Shown here piece by piece: positions 44,588 through 53,569 of a DNA stretch of 64,000 bases. The DNA comes from Lachnospiraceae bacterium (lineage in GTDB: Bacteria > Bacillota > Clostridia > Lachnospirales > Lachnospiraceae), in NCBI GenBank assembly GCA_021770755.1, contig JAETQI010000014.1, positions 27,264-91,263 of the forward strand, written 5' to 3'. The position numbers and the translations under genes are program-made. The notes below the pieces were generated by a model, which saw only the letters and a list, made by a program, of their open reading frames with translations, did not search any database and was not told the DNA's origin. Each line of letters starts with the position of its first letter. The first letter of the stretch is position 1.

Positions 44588-45061
44588 ATGCTTTTTTATA
44601 CAAAGTATCGTCTCTTTGATGAGGGGATCGAGATCATGATCCCTTCTGATATCGAACCGGCAGACTCCTTTGTGCCGTCACAGGATAGCTGGCTGTCGCG
44701 GGATAAGAAGACGGTGATCAATGTGTCAAGAGGCGGGGAGGATCTGACAGACGATGATCTCAATATCCGGTTAAATGAATATTATAAGCACTTTTGCAAG
44801 GATATCAGCCATTTTGAGTGCGAGCGGATCTCCAGGCGCCTGATCAACGGGAGGATCTATGGGGAGATCCAGTATCTGTCGCATGTGACCGGATATTGTT
44901 TTTACAATCTGTTTCTGCTGGGAAGCTATATGGGGAGAGAACTTGTTGTGACGATACAGTGTATGGAGAGCAGCCGGGAGGGGAATGCGCATATTTTTGA
45001 GAATATATCGGATTCGATCAGAATATTGAGAAGGCAAGAGGATGACACGGAGGGCGGATGA
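44588..45061 (+). CDS. Small protein of unknown function, partner of the FHA protein
   Basis: A 157-residue protein I do not recognise. It begins MLFYTKYRLFDEGIEIMIPSDIE and reads as a single domain with alternating strands and helices: SWLSRDKKTVINVSRGGEDL, NEYYKHFCKDISHFECE, NGRIYGEIQYLSHVTGYCFYNLFLLG and ELVVTIQCMESS. No signal sequence or membrane segment is evident. The fold resembles small secretion chaperone-type domains, but I would not name it. It has GGAGATAGG upstream. The FHA protein begins one base after its stop codon, so these two are likely translationally coupled. Confidence 0.6.
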   Translation: MLFYTKYRLFDEGIEIMIPSDIEPADSFVPSQDSWLSRDKKTVINVSRGGEDLTDDDLNIRLNEYYKHFCKDISHFECERISRRLINGRIYGEIQYLSHVTGYCFYNLFLLGSYMGRELVVTIQCMESSREGNAHIFENISDSIRILRRQEDDTEGG

Positions 45062-45062
45062 C

Positions 45063-45971
45063 ATGCAGGTAAAAGCAAAGGAGGGACAGATTTCTTTTTT
45101 GTTTCAGGAACAGGATCCTTTTTTTGAGATCGGCTTTCAGATATTGGAGCAGGAACAGCTTCCGCAGATGCTTCCATATCGGAGAAGACAGCAAAATGGC
45201 AGGGAGAAGCTTGTGTTTGAAGCCAAACAGGAGGATCTGGTACTGCTTAGGGAGATCGCGCCAGAGTTTGGGGAAAGGGAACGGATCCGTCTGCTGTGCG
45301 AGATGATAGCGCTCAATATAGCTGTCGGGGAAAATGGTTTCCTTAAGAAAGAATGTATCTGGTATCAGTATGACGATCTTTATTATGACAGATCGGGCGG
45401 TCATATCATGACGGCGATCCTTCCGGTCACAGGGGAGATCAGATACGCGGACGGCAGTAGCTGGTCTGACCGTTTTGAGGAGACAATGACCCGCATGTCA
45501 GCCGGACTGCCCTATACGGGAATGCTGTACGTCAGAAAGCTTGTGCAGATGCTCAGAATGGAAAAAATGACGCAGGAGGAGGCCCTGGAAGAGCTGCGGC
45601 GCCTTGGCGGGATCCCTGCGGATGACAAAACAAATGTTTGCAAAACGCATCAGGACAAGGTGCTGAGGCTTCTGTACCGGGGAAAAGGCAGGGAGCTGGA
45701 ATTTAAGGTCGAGGGAGATGATTTCCTGATCGGCAGAAGCGAGGAGACTGCGGACGGGATCATTCCGCCGGAATTTTCAAAGGCGGTCAGCCGGAAACAC
45801 TGTCTGATCACAAAAATGAATCAGAAGTATTTTGTGCAGGATCTCAAAAGCGTGAATCACACGCTGGTGAACGGTATCATGATACCGCCGTATGTGCTTA
45901 TGGAGCTGGAGAATAACGATATCTTAAGTGTGGCGGATATAGAGTTCCGCGTGGTAACCAGCGGGATGTGA
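45063..45971 (+). CDS. FHA-domain protein with DUF6382-like N-terminal region
   Basis: A 302-residue protein. The C-terminal third is a forkhead-associated domain: FLIGRSEE, SKAVSRKHCLI, NHTLVNGIMI, and LENNDILSVADIEF, giving the phosphothreonine-binding Arg, Ser and His residues. The N-terminal 190 residues (IGFQILEQEQLPQMLPYRRRQQNGREKLVFEA) resemble DUF6382, found with FHA domains in Lachnospiraceae. FHA domains bind phosphothreonine on Ser/Thr kinase targets; a kinase is not found in the window. ATG 45063 is used as GGAGGG lies eight bases upstream. The small neighbour upstream is a candidate partner. Such pairs appear with type VII secretion or pilus genes in some Firmicutes; not seen here. 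Confidence 0.78.
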   Translation: MQVKAKEGQISFLFQEQDPFFEIGFQILEQEQLPQMLPYRRRQQNGREKLVFEAKQEDLVLLREIAPEFGERERIRLLCEMIALNIAVGENGFLKKECIWYQYDDLYYDRSGGHIMTAILPVTGEIRYADGSSWSDRFEETMTRMSAGLPYTGMLYVRKLVQMLRMEKMTQEEALEELRRLGGIPADDKTNVCKTHQDKVLRLLYRGKGRELEFKVEGDDFLIGRSEETADGIIPPEFSKAVSRKHCLITKMNQKYFVQDLKSVNHTLVNGIMIPPYVLMELENNDILSVADIEFRVVTSGM

Positions 45972-46014
45972 GCAGCAGGGAACTGAATATAATATAGAAG
46001 GGATTGGTATTAGT

Positions 46015-46599
46015 ATGAAAGATACAGTAGAGATCAGATGGCACGGGCGCGGCGGACAGGGCGCAAAGACGGCAGCGCTCCTGCTGGCGGATGTGGCATT
46101 TAAAACAGGTAAGTATGTGCAGGGATTTCCGGAGTACGGGCCGGAGAGAATGGGGGCGCCGATCACGGCGTACAACCGGATCAGCAGCAGTCCGATCACG
46201 GTTCACTCCAACATCTATGAACCTGATTATGTTGTGGTCGTGGATGAAAGCCTGCTGGACAGCATCGATGTGACGAAAGGACTAAATCCTGCGGGGGCTG
46301 TCATCATCAACTCCACACGCAGCAAGGAGGAGATCGAGGAGCATCTGCACGGGTACCAGGGGGCGGTCTACATGGTCGACGCAAAGGAGATCTCCATCAA
46401 GGCGCTCGGAAAAAATTATCCCAATTCGCCGATGCTCGCTGCCACGGTGGCGGTGTCAGACGTCATGGAGCGGGAGGAATTTCTCACGGAGATGCGCGCT
46501 TCTTTCCAGCACAAATTTGCAAAGAAGCCGGAAGTGATCGACGGAAACATGATGGCGCTGGAGATGGCATTTGACGCGGCACAGGCTCGCGGGAGGTAG
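46015..46599 (+). CDS. porC: 2-oxoacid:ferredoxin oxidoreductase gamma subunit
   Basis: A 194-residue gamma subunit, family PorG/PorC. The start KDTVEIRWHGRGGQGAKTAALLLADVAFKTGKYVQGFPEYGPERMGAPI is diagnostic. It is the first gene of a gamma-delta-alpha-beta set (46015-49066), giving an enzyme that oxidises a 2-oxoacid, most likely pyruvate, with CoA to an acyl-CoA while reducing ferredoxin. The four-subunit form is the archaeal-like one. Alternatives are 2-ketoisovalerate or indolepyruvate oxidoreductase. Its spacing to the delta gene is 10 bases. The SD is AGAAGGGA. Confidence 0.93.
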   Translation: MKDTVEIRWHGRGGQGAKTAALLLADVAFKTGKYVQGFPEYGPERMGAPITAYNRISSSPITVHSNIYEPDYVVVVDESLLDSIDVTKGLNPAGAVIINSTRSKEEIEEHLHGYQGAVYMVDAKEISIKALGKNYPNSPMLAATVAVSDVMEREEFLTEMRASFQHKFAKKPEVIDGNMMALEMAFDAAQARGR

Positions 46600-46609
46600 G
46601 AGAGTTATT

Positions 46610-46918
46610 ATGGCAAACGAAAAGATATACGATAGGATCAATGAACAGAGCCCCTGGCAGGATATCACGGAGGGAAACAAGATCTTTGAGGCGGCGACAT
46701 CAAAGGATTTCTGCACGGGCGAGTGGCGGACGGCGACGCCAGTGTGGAGTCAGGAGAAGTGCAAGCAGTGTCTTCTGTGCACGCCGGTGTGTCCGGACTC
46801 ATCCATCCCAGTCACTGCGGGAAAGAGAGCGGACTTTGACTATGATCACTGCAAGGGCTGCGGCATCTGTGCCAAGGTCTGTCCGTTTGGTGCGATCAGT
46901 ATGAGGGAGGGTAAATAA
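46610..46918 (+). CDS. porD: 2-oxoacid:ferredoxin oxidoreductase delta subunit (ferredoxin)
   Basis: A 102-residue subunit with two [4Fe-4S] motifs: CKQCLLCTPVCP and CKGCGICAKVCP. The N-terminal 55 residues (INEQSPWQDITEGNKI) are typical of PorD and dock the alpha subunit. The start ATG 46610 follows TAGGAGAG with six-base spacing; the in-frame stretch before it overlaps porC. The alpha gene begins at the base right after the stop codon, so the operon is tightly coupled. Electrons pass from the TPP site in beta through these clusters to ferredoxin. Confidence 0.93.
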   Translation: MANEKIYDRINEQSPWQDITEGNKIFEAATSKDFCTGEWRTATPVWSQEKCKQCLLCTPVCPDSSIPVTAGKRADFDYDHCKGCGICAKVCPFGAISMREGK

Positions 46919-48121
46919 ATGGCGATCAGAGAACGTTTATCAGGCAATGAGGCGGTGGCTTATGCCATTAAGCAGGTGAATCCGGATGTGATGCCGGCTT
47001 TTCCCATCACGCCGTCCACAGAGATCCCGCAGTATGTGGCAAACTATATTGCAAACGGTGAGATCGACACCGAGTTCATACACGTCGAGAGCGAGCACAG
47101 CGCCATGAGCGCCACGGTCGGGGCATCGGCGGCAGGCGCAAGGGCTGTCACGGCGACGTCCTCGTGCGGTATGGCGCTGATGTGGGAGGAGCTTTATGTG
47201 GCGGCATCCAACCGGTTGCCGATCGTGCTCGCGCTGGTCAACAGGGCACTGTCAGGTCCGATCAACATCAATGCGGACCATTCGGACAGCATGGGCGCAA
47301 GGGATTCCGGCTGGATCCAGATCTATGCGGAGTCCAATCAGGAAGTGTATGACAATTATATACAGGCGTTTCCGATCGCGGAGGACAAGCGTGTGCATCT
47401 GCCGGTCATGGTGTGCCAGGATGGATTCATCACCAGCCACGGCGTTGAGAATATCCTGCTGGTTGAGGATGATAAGGTAAAGGATTTTGTGGGCGAGTAT
47501 GAGCCGGAGCATTATCTTCTGAATGCAGGGGAGCGAATGGCGATCGGACCGTATGCAGTCTCCAACTATTATATGGAGACAAAACGCGCGCAGCGGCAGG
47601 CGATGATCGATGCGAGAGCGGTGATCCTTGAGGTTGCCGACAGATTTGAGAAGATGACGGGGCGCAGGTACAGTTTCTTTGAGGAATACCGGATGGAGGA
47701 CGCCGAGTACGCGGTCGTGATCATCGGTTCCGCGGCAGGAACCTGCAAGGCAGCGATCGATGAGATCAGGGAAACGACGGGCAAAAAAGTGGGTCTGGTC
47801 AAGATCAGGGTATTCAGACCGTTTCCGGAGGAGGAGATCGCGGCGGCGCTCTCCGGCGTCAAAGCGGTGGCGGTCATGGACAGAAGCGAGATGTTTGCGG
47901 CGACAAGCGGTCCTCTTGGCGCGGAGGTGCGCGCGGCGATGTATCAGGCGCACGGCACTGCAGATGTGGTCAATTACTTTTATGGTCTCGGCGGCAGGGA
48001 TATCACTGTCTCGGATTTTAAGGCAGTCTATGACCGGCTGGAGACGATCGCCAGGACACATGTAGTGACAGATATGTATGAGTACATAGGTTTGCGCAGC
48101 GCGCAGTCAGAGGAGGTCTAG
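46919..48121 (+). CDS. porA: 2-oxoacid:ferredoxin oxidoreductase alpha subunit
   Basis: A 400-residue alpha subunit: GNEAVAYAIKQVNPDVMPAFPITPSTEIPQYVA at the N-terminus, EFIHVESEHSAMSATVGASAAGARAVTATSSCGMALMWEEL, and NADHSDSMGARDSG. The C-terminal CoA/transketolase-C domain starts near residue 255 (AVVIIGSAAGT). It supplies the substrate and CoA side of the active site; the Thr/Ser of ITPST contacts the substrate. Length and motifs fit pyruvate or 2-ketoisovalerate oxidoreductase; pyruvate is the likelier given its role in anaerobic fermenters. beta follows six bases after the stop. Confidence 0.93.
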   Translation: MAIRERLSGNEAVAYAIKQVNPDVMPAFPITPSTEIPQYVANYIANGEIDTEFIHVESEHSAMSATVGASAAGARAVTATSSCGMALMWEELYVAASNRLPIVLALVNRALSGPININADHSDSMGARDSGWIQIYAESNQEVYDNYIQAFPIAEDKRVHLPVMVCQDGFITSHGVENILLVEDDKVKDFVGEYEPEHYLLNAGERMAIGPYAVSNYYMETKRAQRQAMIDARAVILEVADRFEKMTGRRYSFFEEYRMEDAEYAVVIIGSAAGTCKAAIDEIRETTGKKVGLVKIRVFRPFPEEEIAAALSGVKAVAVMDRSEMFAATSGPLGAEVRAAMYQAHGTADVVNYFYGLGGRDITVSDFKAVYDRLETIARTHVVTDMYEYIGLRSAQSEEV

Positions 48122-48127
48122 GAGAGC

Positions 48128-49066
48128 ATGGAGAAGACAACGTACAATTTCAAAGAGGTTATGAGCAAGCCGGAACGCCTTGCTCCGGGACATAGAATGT
48201 GCGCAGGCTGCGGCGGCACGATCACGGTGCGCACGGTACTGCGGGCGCTCGAGGAGGGAGACCGCGCGGTGATCGGAAATGCGACAGGCTGTCTTGAAGT
48301 CTCCTCGTTCATGTATCCCTACACGGCTTACGAGGACAGCTACATCCACAACGCGTTTGAGAACGCGGGAGCTACCCTCTCGGGTGTGGAGACGGCGTAT
48401 CATGTGTTAAAGAAAAAGGGAAAGATCAAGGATGAGTTCAAGTTTATCACATTCGGCGGAGACGGCGGCACCTACGATATCGGGTTTCAGTCCCTGTCCG
48501 GTGCGATGGAGCGGGGACATGACATGGTGTATGTGTGCTACGACAATGGTGCATATATGAATACGGGAACACAGCGCTCGTCGGCGACACCGCAGTATGC
48601 GGACACGACGACAACGCCCGCCGGATCTGCATCGTCCGGGAAGGTGCAGATCCGGAAGGATCTTGCGGCGATCATGGCGGAGCATCATATCCCGTATGTG
48701 GGGCAGAGCACTTTTACATCGAATTTCAAGGATCTGTACACAAAGGCACAGAAGGCGATCTACACACCGGGTGCGGCGTTCTTAAATGTCATGTCGCCGT
48801 GTCCGAGGGGATGGGGATATGAGCCAGGTGAGATGATGAATATCTGCAGGCTGGCGGTTGACACCTGCTACTGGCCGATGTTTGAAGTGATAGAGGGCAG
48901 GTGGATCCTGAATTACGAGCCGAAGAACAAGCTGCCCATCGAAGAGTTTCTAAGACCGCAGAGACGGTTTAAACATTTGTTTAAGAAAGAGAATGAGGAA
49001 CTGATCGGAAAGTTCCAGGAGGAGATCGACAGGCAGTGGGAAGAGCTTAGGAATAAGTGCAGTTAG
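48128..49066 (+). CDS. porB: 2-oxoacid:ferredoxin oxidoreductase beta subunit (TPP-binding)
   Basis: A 312-residue beta subunit. It binds a proximal [4Fe-4S] cluster through CAGCGG near the start, Cys at CLEV, and a late Cys, and thiamine diphosphate through the motif GDGGTYDIGFQ...NGAYMNTG. It closes the operon. The 15-bp perfect hairpin after the stop codon has no T-run on this strand, but serves the converging gene. Together, the four genes encode a soluble heterotetramer. Confidence 0.94.
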   Translation: MEKTTYNFKEVMSKPERLAPGHRMCAGCGGTITVRTVLRALEEGDRAVIGNATGCLEVSSFMYPYTAYEDSYIHNAFENAGATLSGVETAYHVLKKKGKIKDEFKFITFGGDGGTYDIGFQSLSGAMERGHDMVYVCYDNGAYMNTGTQRSSATPQYADTTTTPAGSASSGKVQIRKDLAAIMAEHHIPYVGQSTFTSNFKDLYTKAQKAIYTPGAAFLNVMSPCPRGWGYEPGEMMNICRLAVDTCYWPMFEVIEGRWILNYEPKNKLPIEEFLRPQRRFKHLFKKENEELIGKFQEEIDRQWEELRNKCS

Positions 49067-49071
49067 AAAAC

Positions 49072-49103
49072 GGGCACCCGTCAGCATTTGCTGACGGGTG
49101 CCC
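49072..49103 (-). terminator. Very stable hairpin between porB and a converging gene
   Basis: A 15-bp perfect inverted repeat, GGGCACCCGTCAGCA/TGCTGACGGGTGCCC, with TT between the arms. On the minus strand GTTTTCT follows, so it can end the gene at 49109-49657; porB termination is less certain. The core GTCAGCA is shared with the dispersed repeat. Confidence 0.7.
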
Positions 49104-49108
49104 TGCTT

Positions 49109-49657
49109 TCACACCCCTGCCGGTGAAAACTGTAATTCTGCCTGTCTGCGCATCTCGTCGATCTCCGCCTGCTTGCGCGCCTCATCCTCGGCGGCTTCAC
49201 GCAGGAGCCGTTCATAGATCTCATTTGCCTCGCGGACGATCTCGTCCTGCTCTGGCGGCAGGGTCACGCTGCTGTCCGCGGCAGCCCCGCTGCCCGCAAG
49301 GAGCGAATCGACAGAATTTTGATTGCTGGAAGCATTCAGGATCGCATCGAGTGCTGCCTGAGTGTCCTCATCGACAGGCTTTTGTCCATATAATCCCGAG
49401 TAGGAACCGGTCGTCGCATTGTACGCGGAATCATCAAGGTTCCCTGCCGGCTCTGCACGAGAGCCGGAATCTTCAAGGGCGGGCGGGCTGTCCTCTTTCT
49501 TTGTCTCGATCGCCTCAAGCGCCTCGAGCCGCAGCGCCTCGTCCTTTTCTGCTTTGGAAGGCCAGATTCTGACAGTCTCAGGATTATATACCACTAACCA
49601 CCATTTGATTACATGGGGATAGTACTTCTTTAAAAAATAAGCTGTGGCTGGATCCAT
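49109..49657 (-). CDS. Protein of unknown function with C-terminal coiled coil
   Basis: A 182-residue protein I cannot assign. The N-terminus MDPATAYFLKKYYPHVIKWWLVVYNPETVRIWPS is hydrophobic but not a membrane helix of normal length. The middle is low-complexity (Ser, Asp, Ala, Gly, Pro: EDSGSRAEPAGNLDDSAYNATTG). The end is a charged helix (REANEIYERLLREAAEDEARKQAEIDEMRRQAEL), likely a coiled coil. No signal, metal motif or enzyme motif is seen. It is transcribed alone. It is 224 bases from clpB, in the opposite direction. Confidence 0.55.
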   Translation of the reverse strand: MDPATAYFLKKYYPHVIKWWLVVYNPETVRIWPSKAEKDEALRLEALEAIETKKEDSPPALEDSGSRAEPAGNLDDSAYNATTGSYSGLYGQKPVDEDTQAALDAILNASSNQNSVDSLLAGSGAAADSSVTLPPEQDEIVREANEIYERLLREAAEDEARKQAEIDEMRRQAELQFSPAGV

Positions 49658-49801
49658 TATCTTAACACCATCTTTCGCAAATTACTATAATCATTGTACC
49701 ACATATTTTATAATATCGGTAGAATAAAAGTGAAAATTTATTGAAATTGCCACGAAATTCCTTAAACACAAATAAAAAAAGTTATAAATGTATAAACTAA
49801 A

Positions 49802-49829
49802 TTGACAAAACAAAAAATGGTGTTATAGT
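49802..49829 (+). promoter_or_regulatory. Sigma-A promoter for clpB
   Basis: TTGACA (49802-49807), 16-base spacer, TATAGT (49824-49829) with TGT upstream. No CIRCE or CtsR-type direct repeat is visible between it and the start codon at 49882. Confidence 0.7.
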
Positions 49830-49881
49830 ATATATAGAACAGATAAAACAAAAAGGAATGAGACGGGAGAGGAGGATCATT

Positions 49882-52473
49882 ATGAATATACAGAAATTTA
49901 CACAGAAGTCGGTCGAGGCAGTCAACCAGTGCGAGAAGCTTGCGATGGAATACGGCAATCAGGAGCTTGAGCAGGAGCATCTTCTCTATGCGCTGCTGAC
50001 GATTGAGGACAGCCTGATCTTAAAGCTGGTCGAAAAGATGGAGATCAACAGGGACTATTTTCTTGACAGGGCAAAGAAGGCGTTGGAGAAGCGCGTCAAG
50101 GTACAGGGCGGACAGCCGTACGTGGGGCAGTATCTCAACAAGGTGCTGATCAGTGCCGAGGATGAGGCAAAGCGCATGGGGGATGAGTATGTCTCCGTGG
50201 AGCATCTCTTTCTTTCCATGATCCAGAATCCAAACAGGGAAGTCAAGGAGATCTTCCGGGAGTACGGTATCACCAGGGAACGCTTTCTCAAGGCACTCTC
50301 CGAGGTGCGGGGCAATCAGAGGGTCACGAGCGACAACCCCGAGGCGACTTACGACACGCTTGAAAAATACGGGCAGGATCTCGTGGAGAAGGCGAGAAAC
50401 CAGAAGCTTGATCCGGTCATCGGGCGGGATAATGAGATCCGCAACATTATCCGGATCCTTTCGAGAAAGACGAAGAATAACCCGGTGCTCATCGGGGAGC
50501 CGGGCGTGGGCAAGACAGCCGTCGTCGAGGGGCTTGCACAGCGGATTGTGCGCGGTGATGTGCCGCAGGGGCTAAAGGACAAGAAGATCTTTTCACTGGA
50601 TATGGGCGCGCTGGTAGCCGGCGCAAAGTACAGGGGGGAGTTTGAGGAGCGTCTCAAAGCGGTGCTCGAGGACGTCAAGAACAGTGACGGGCAGATCATC
50701 CTCTTTATCGACGAGCTGCACACCATCGTGGGCGCAGGCAAGACGGACGGGGCGATGGACGCCGGAAATATGTTAAAGCCGATGCTCGCCAGAGGAGAGC
50801 TGCACTGTATCGGTGCCACGACCCTGGACGAGTACCGCCAGTACATTGAGAAGGATCCGGCGCTCGAGAGGCGTTTTCAGCCGGTCATGGTGTCGGAGCC
50901 GACGGTGGAGGATACGATCAGCATCCTGCGGGGACTCAAGGAGCGCTATGAGGTCTTTCACGGCGTCAAGATCATGGACAATGCCCTTGTGAGTGCAGCC
51001 GTGCTCTCCAACCGCTATATCACGGACAGGTTTCTGCCGGACAAGGCAATCGACCTGGTGGATGAGGCGTGTGCCATGATCAAGACAGAGCTCGATTCGC
51101 TGCCTGCGGAGCTTGACGAACTGCAGAGACGGATCATGCAGATGGAGATCGAGGTCGCGGCGCTGAAGAAAGAGGAGGACCGCCTGAGCGCGGAGAGACT
51201 GACGGCGCTCCAGGCGGAACTCGCGGAACAGAAGGCGGAGTTTGACAACCGCAAGGCACAGTGGGACAATGAGAAGGCATGTGTGGAGCGGCTGTCAAAG
51301 CTGCGTGAGGACATTGAAGCGATGAACAACCAGATCCAGATCGCACAGCGGGAGGGAAATCTCGAGAAGGCGGCGGAGTTAAGCTATGGCAAGCTCCCGG
51401 AGCTTAGGCGGCAGTTGGAACTGGAGGAGGAGACGGTCAATGCCAGGGAGATGTCGCTGGTGCATGAGAGTGTCTCTGACGACGAGATCGCAAAGATCAT
51501 ATCGCGCTGGACAGGGATCCCGGTGGCAAAGCTCAATGAGAGCGAGCGCAACAAGACACTGCATCTGGACCAAGAGCTTCACAAGCGCGTGATCGGACAG
51601 GATGAGGGCGTCACGAAAGTGACGGAGGCGATCATCCGCTCGAAGGCAGGTATCAAGGATCCCGACAAGCCGATCGGATCCTTCCTGTTCTTAGGACCGA
51701 CCGGTGTTGGCAAGACGGAGCTTGCCAAGGCGCTTGCCGCATCGCTGTTTGACGATGAGTCCAATATGGTCCGGATCGATATGAGTGAGTACATGGAGAA
51801 ACACTCCGTGTCCAGGCTGATCGGGGCGCCTCCGGGATATGTGGGCTACGACGAGGGCGGACAGCTAACAGAGGCAGTGCGCAGAAAACCGTACAGCGTG
51901 GTACTGTTCGACGAAGTCGAGAAAGCGCATCCGGATGTGTTCAACATACTGCTGCAGGTGCTCGATGACGGGCGGATCACGGACTCGCAGGGCAGGACGG
52001 TCGATTTCAAGAACACGATCCTGATCATGACATCAAACATCGGCGCGCAGTATCTGCTCGACGGGATCGACAGCGATGGCGCGATCAGTCAGTCGGCGCA
52101 GGATATGGTCATGGGAGAGCTCAGGGCGCATTTCAGACCGGAATTTTTGAACCGTCTGGATGAGACGATCCTGTTCAAACCGCTCACGAAGGATAATATA
52201 GGCGGCATCATCCGTCTGATCCTGGCGGACATCAACAGGCGGCTTGCGGACAAGGAGCTTAGTATAGAGATCTCTGAGCGCGCGCAGCATTTCATCGTCG
52301 AGAACGGTTATGATCCCGTGTACGGTGCAAGACCGCTCAAGCGGTATATACAGAAGTATGTGGAGACGCTTGCGGCAAAGCTGATCCTCGCAGACCAGGT
52401 GAGGGCAAAGGACGTGATATGGATCGACCTGGACGGCACTGCGTTCGAACTGTCGGCAGAGATCAAGAAATGA
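49882..52473 (+). CDS. clpB: ClpB disaggregase
   Basis: An 863-residue Hsp100 protein, the standard ClpB length. The N domain has the double ClpN repeat. NBD1 has Walker A GEPGVGKT and Walker B FIDELHT; the middle coiled coil, about residues 405-525 ([22 protein letters not shown]), marks ClpB rather than ClpC; NBD2 has GPTGVGKTE and [10 protein letters not shown]. It works with DnaK to pull apart aggregates. The start ATG 49882 follows GAGAGGAGG; a frame from 49858 overlaps it. A bidirectional terminator follows. Confidence 0.96.
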   Translation: MNIQKFTQKSVEAVNQCEKLAMEYGNQELEQEHLLYALLTIEDSLILKLVEKMEINRDYFLDRAKKALEKRVKVQGGQPYVGQYLNKVLISAEDEAKRMGDEYVSVEHLFLSMIQNPNREVKEIFREYGITRERFLKALSEVRGNQRVTSDNPEATYDTLEKYGQDLVEKARNQKLDPVIGRDNEIRNIIRILSRKTKNNPVLIGEPGVGKTAVVEGLAQRIVRGDVPQGLKDKKIFSLDMGALVAGAKYRGEFEERLKAVLEDVKNSDGQIILFIDELHTIVGAGKTDGAMDAGNMLKPMLARGELHCIGATTLDEYRQYIEKDPALERRFQPVMVSEPTVEDTISILRGLKERYEVFHGVKIMDNALVSAAVLSNRYITDRFLPDKAIDLVDEACAMIKTELDSLPAELDELQRRIMQMEIEVAALKKEEDRLSAERLTALQAELAEQKAEFDNRKAQWDNEKACVERLSKLREDIEAMNNQIQIAQREGNLEKAAELSYGKLPELRRQLELEEETVNAREMSLVHESVSDDEIAKIISRWTGIPVAKLNESERNKTLHLDQELHKRVIGQDEGVTKVTEAIIRSKAGIKDPDKPIGSFLFLGPTGVGKTELAKALAASLFDDESNMVRIDMSEYMEKHSVSRLIGAPPGYVGYDEGGQLTEAVRRKPYSVVLFDEVEKAHPDVFNILLQVLDDGRITDSQGRTVDFKNTILIMTSNIGAQYLLDGIDSDGAISQSAQDMVMGELRAHFRPEFLNRLDETILFKPLTKDNIGGIIRLILADINRRLADKELSIEISERAQHFIVENGYDPVYGARPLKRYIQKYVETLAAKLILADQVRAKDVIWIDLDGTAFELSAEIKK

Positions 52474-52481
52474 TGAGAAAT

Positions 52482-52510
52482 AAAATAGGAGGCATACGCC
52501 TCCTATTTTC
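52482..52510. terminator. Bidirectional terminator between clpB and the SGNH gene
   Basis: A perfect 12-bp stem, AAAATAGGAGGC/GCCTCCTATTTT, loop ATAC. T-runs on both strands. It suits clpB (plus) and the SGNH gene (minus). Confidence 0.9.
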
Positions 52511-52512
52511 AT

Positions 52513-52552
52513 GCATACGGGTACCCAGAGGATAAAGTCATTCCCCTGCCCG
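52513..52552. repeat. Dispersed intergenic repeat, copy D
   Basis: GCATACGGGTACCCAGAGGA (52513-52532), then TTCCCCTGCCCG (52541-52552), only the right arm of the usual hairpin. The arm forms the last codons and stop of the SGNH gene. Confidence 0.6.
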
Positions 52553-53530
52553 ATTATTGTTCGCAGTCAATGTCCTGTCTGTTACGATCGCATGGTCGAG
52601 CAGGAAATCTTTCCAGATCGGATAGTACTGTGCCTTGACATGCACCTGATCCCACGTGTAATCCGATACGAGCGCGCCCTCATCGCACAGGCTGCTCTCG
52701 TTGATATCGATGTAGAAGATGTCCTTCTGATTCGCAAGCGTTGCGATCAGGTCATTGCGGGCAGCGATATTCTCGTTGGTGATGCTGTCGCCATCCTCTG
52801 ATTTCTGCTTTGTCACGAACAGGTTTCCCTGAATAAATATCAGCGCTTCCGGCTGGAGTCTGCGGATATCCATCACCACGTCGCGGTAACGCTCGTAAAA
52901 GGTTTCCGGCGTTCCGGTGCCGCACTCGTTGATGCCGACCATCAGATAGATCTTGGCAAACTGCCTCTCCGAGAGGACGTCGTGGATCGACATCTTTGTG
53001 TCGTCATATGTGATCTTGGGCTTTTCGTAGTCGTAGATGGAGAGCGAGGTCTTGCACAGGAAGGTCGCGTTCTCGATCCCGGAATACTGGCTGATCCCCA
53101 CGGTGCGGGAATCACCGATAAAGCAGGCATCGGCAAAATAGTCGTCGGACGCCGTCGTAAAGTCGTAAAACTCCGGCTCTGCCTGCACGGCGGCCTCAGG
53201 TTCCGCTGCGGCGAGTTCCGACAGGATGCCGGTGAATGGCTGCTGCGTCTCGGACGATTCCTCGGCGGAAGGTACGGGCTGTGTTGCAGCCGGGATCACG
53301 CTGAGGTTGTCAACGGCGTAATCGGAGCGGAAGCTGAACAGATCTGTCGCGTATAATCCGTCATGGATTCCGCGCATGGCGGATGCCAGGGACGGCGTCG
53401 ACACGGAGTAGGGCTTCTCGTCATGATAGTACCGGTAATTCCAGTAGAAGCCAAGGACACTGAACATCAGTGTGGATACTGAGATCAGGATCAATAACGT
53501 ATAATATTTTTTGTTGTTGATTTCTTTCAT
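52538..53530 (-). CDS. SGNH/GDSL-like hydrolase, membrane anchored
   Basis: A 330-residue protein with one N-terminal membrane helix (about 10-30, YYTLLILISVSTLMFSVLGFY) and an extracellular SGNH fold. Catalytic Ser is in FIGDSRTVG, the N residue in GINECG, and the DxxH pair in DQVHVK. The middle carries an Ala/Pro/Glu-rich linker. It lies 39 bases downstream of an MBOAT gene. In AlgI/AlgX, DltB/DltD and PatA/PatB systems an MBOAT and an SGNH protein jointly O-acylate a cell-surface polymer, so acetylation of a polysaccharide is likely; the substrate is unknown. ATG 53530 with AAAGG upstream is preferred over a TTG at 53557. Confidence 0.83.
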   Translation of the reverse strand: MKEINNKKYYTLLILISVSTLMFSVLGFYWNYRYYHDEKPYSVSTPSLASAMRGIHDGLYATDLFSFRSDYAVDNLSVIPAATQPVPSAEESSETQQPFTGILSELAAAEPEAAVQAEPEFYDFTTASDDYFADACFIGDSRTVGISQYSGIENATFLCKTSLSIYDYEKPKITYDDTKMSIHDVLSERQFAKIYLMVGINECGTGTPETFYERYRDVVMDIRRLQPEALIFIQGNLFVTKQKSEDGDSITNENIAARNDLIATLANQKDIFYIDINESSLCDEGALVSDYTWDQVHVKAQYYPIWKDFLLDHAIVTDRTLTANNNRAGE

Positions 53531-53569
53531 AGTATGATAAAGCCTTTCCAAATTCAAGAACCGATCCGA

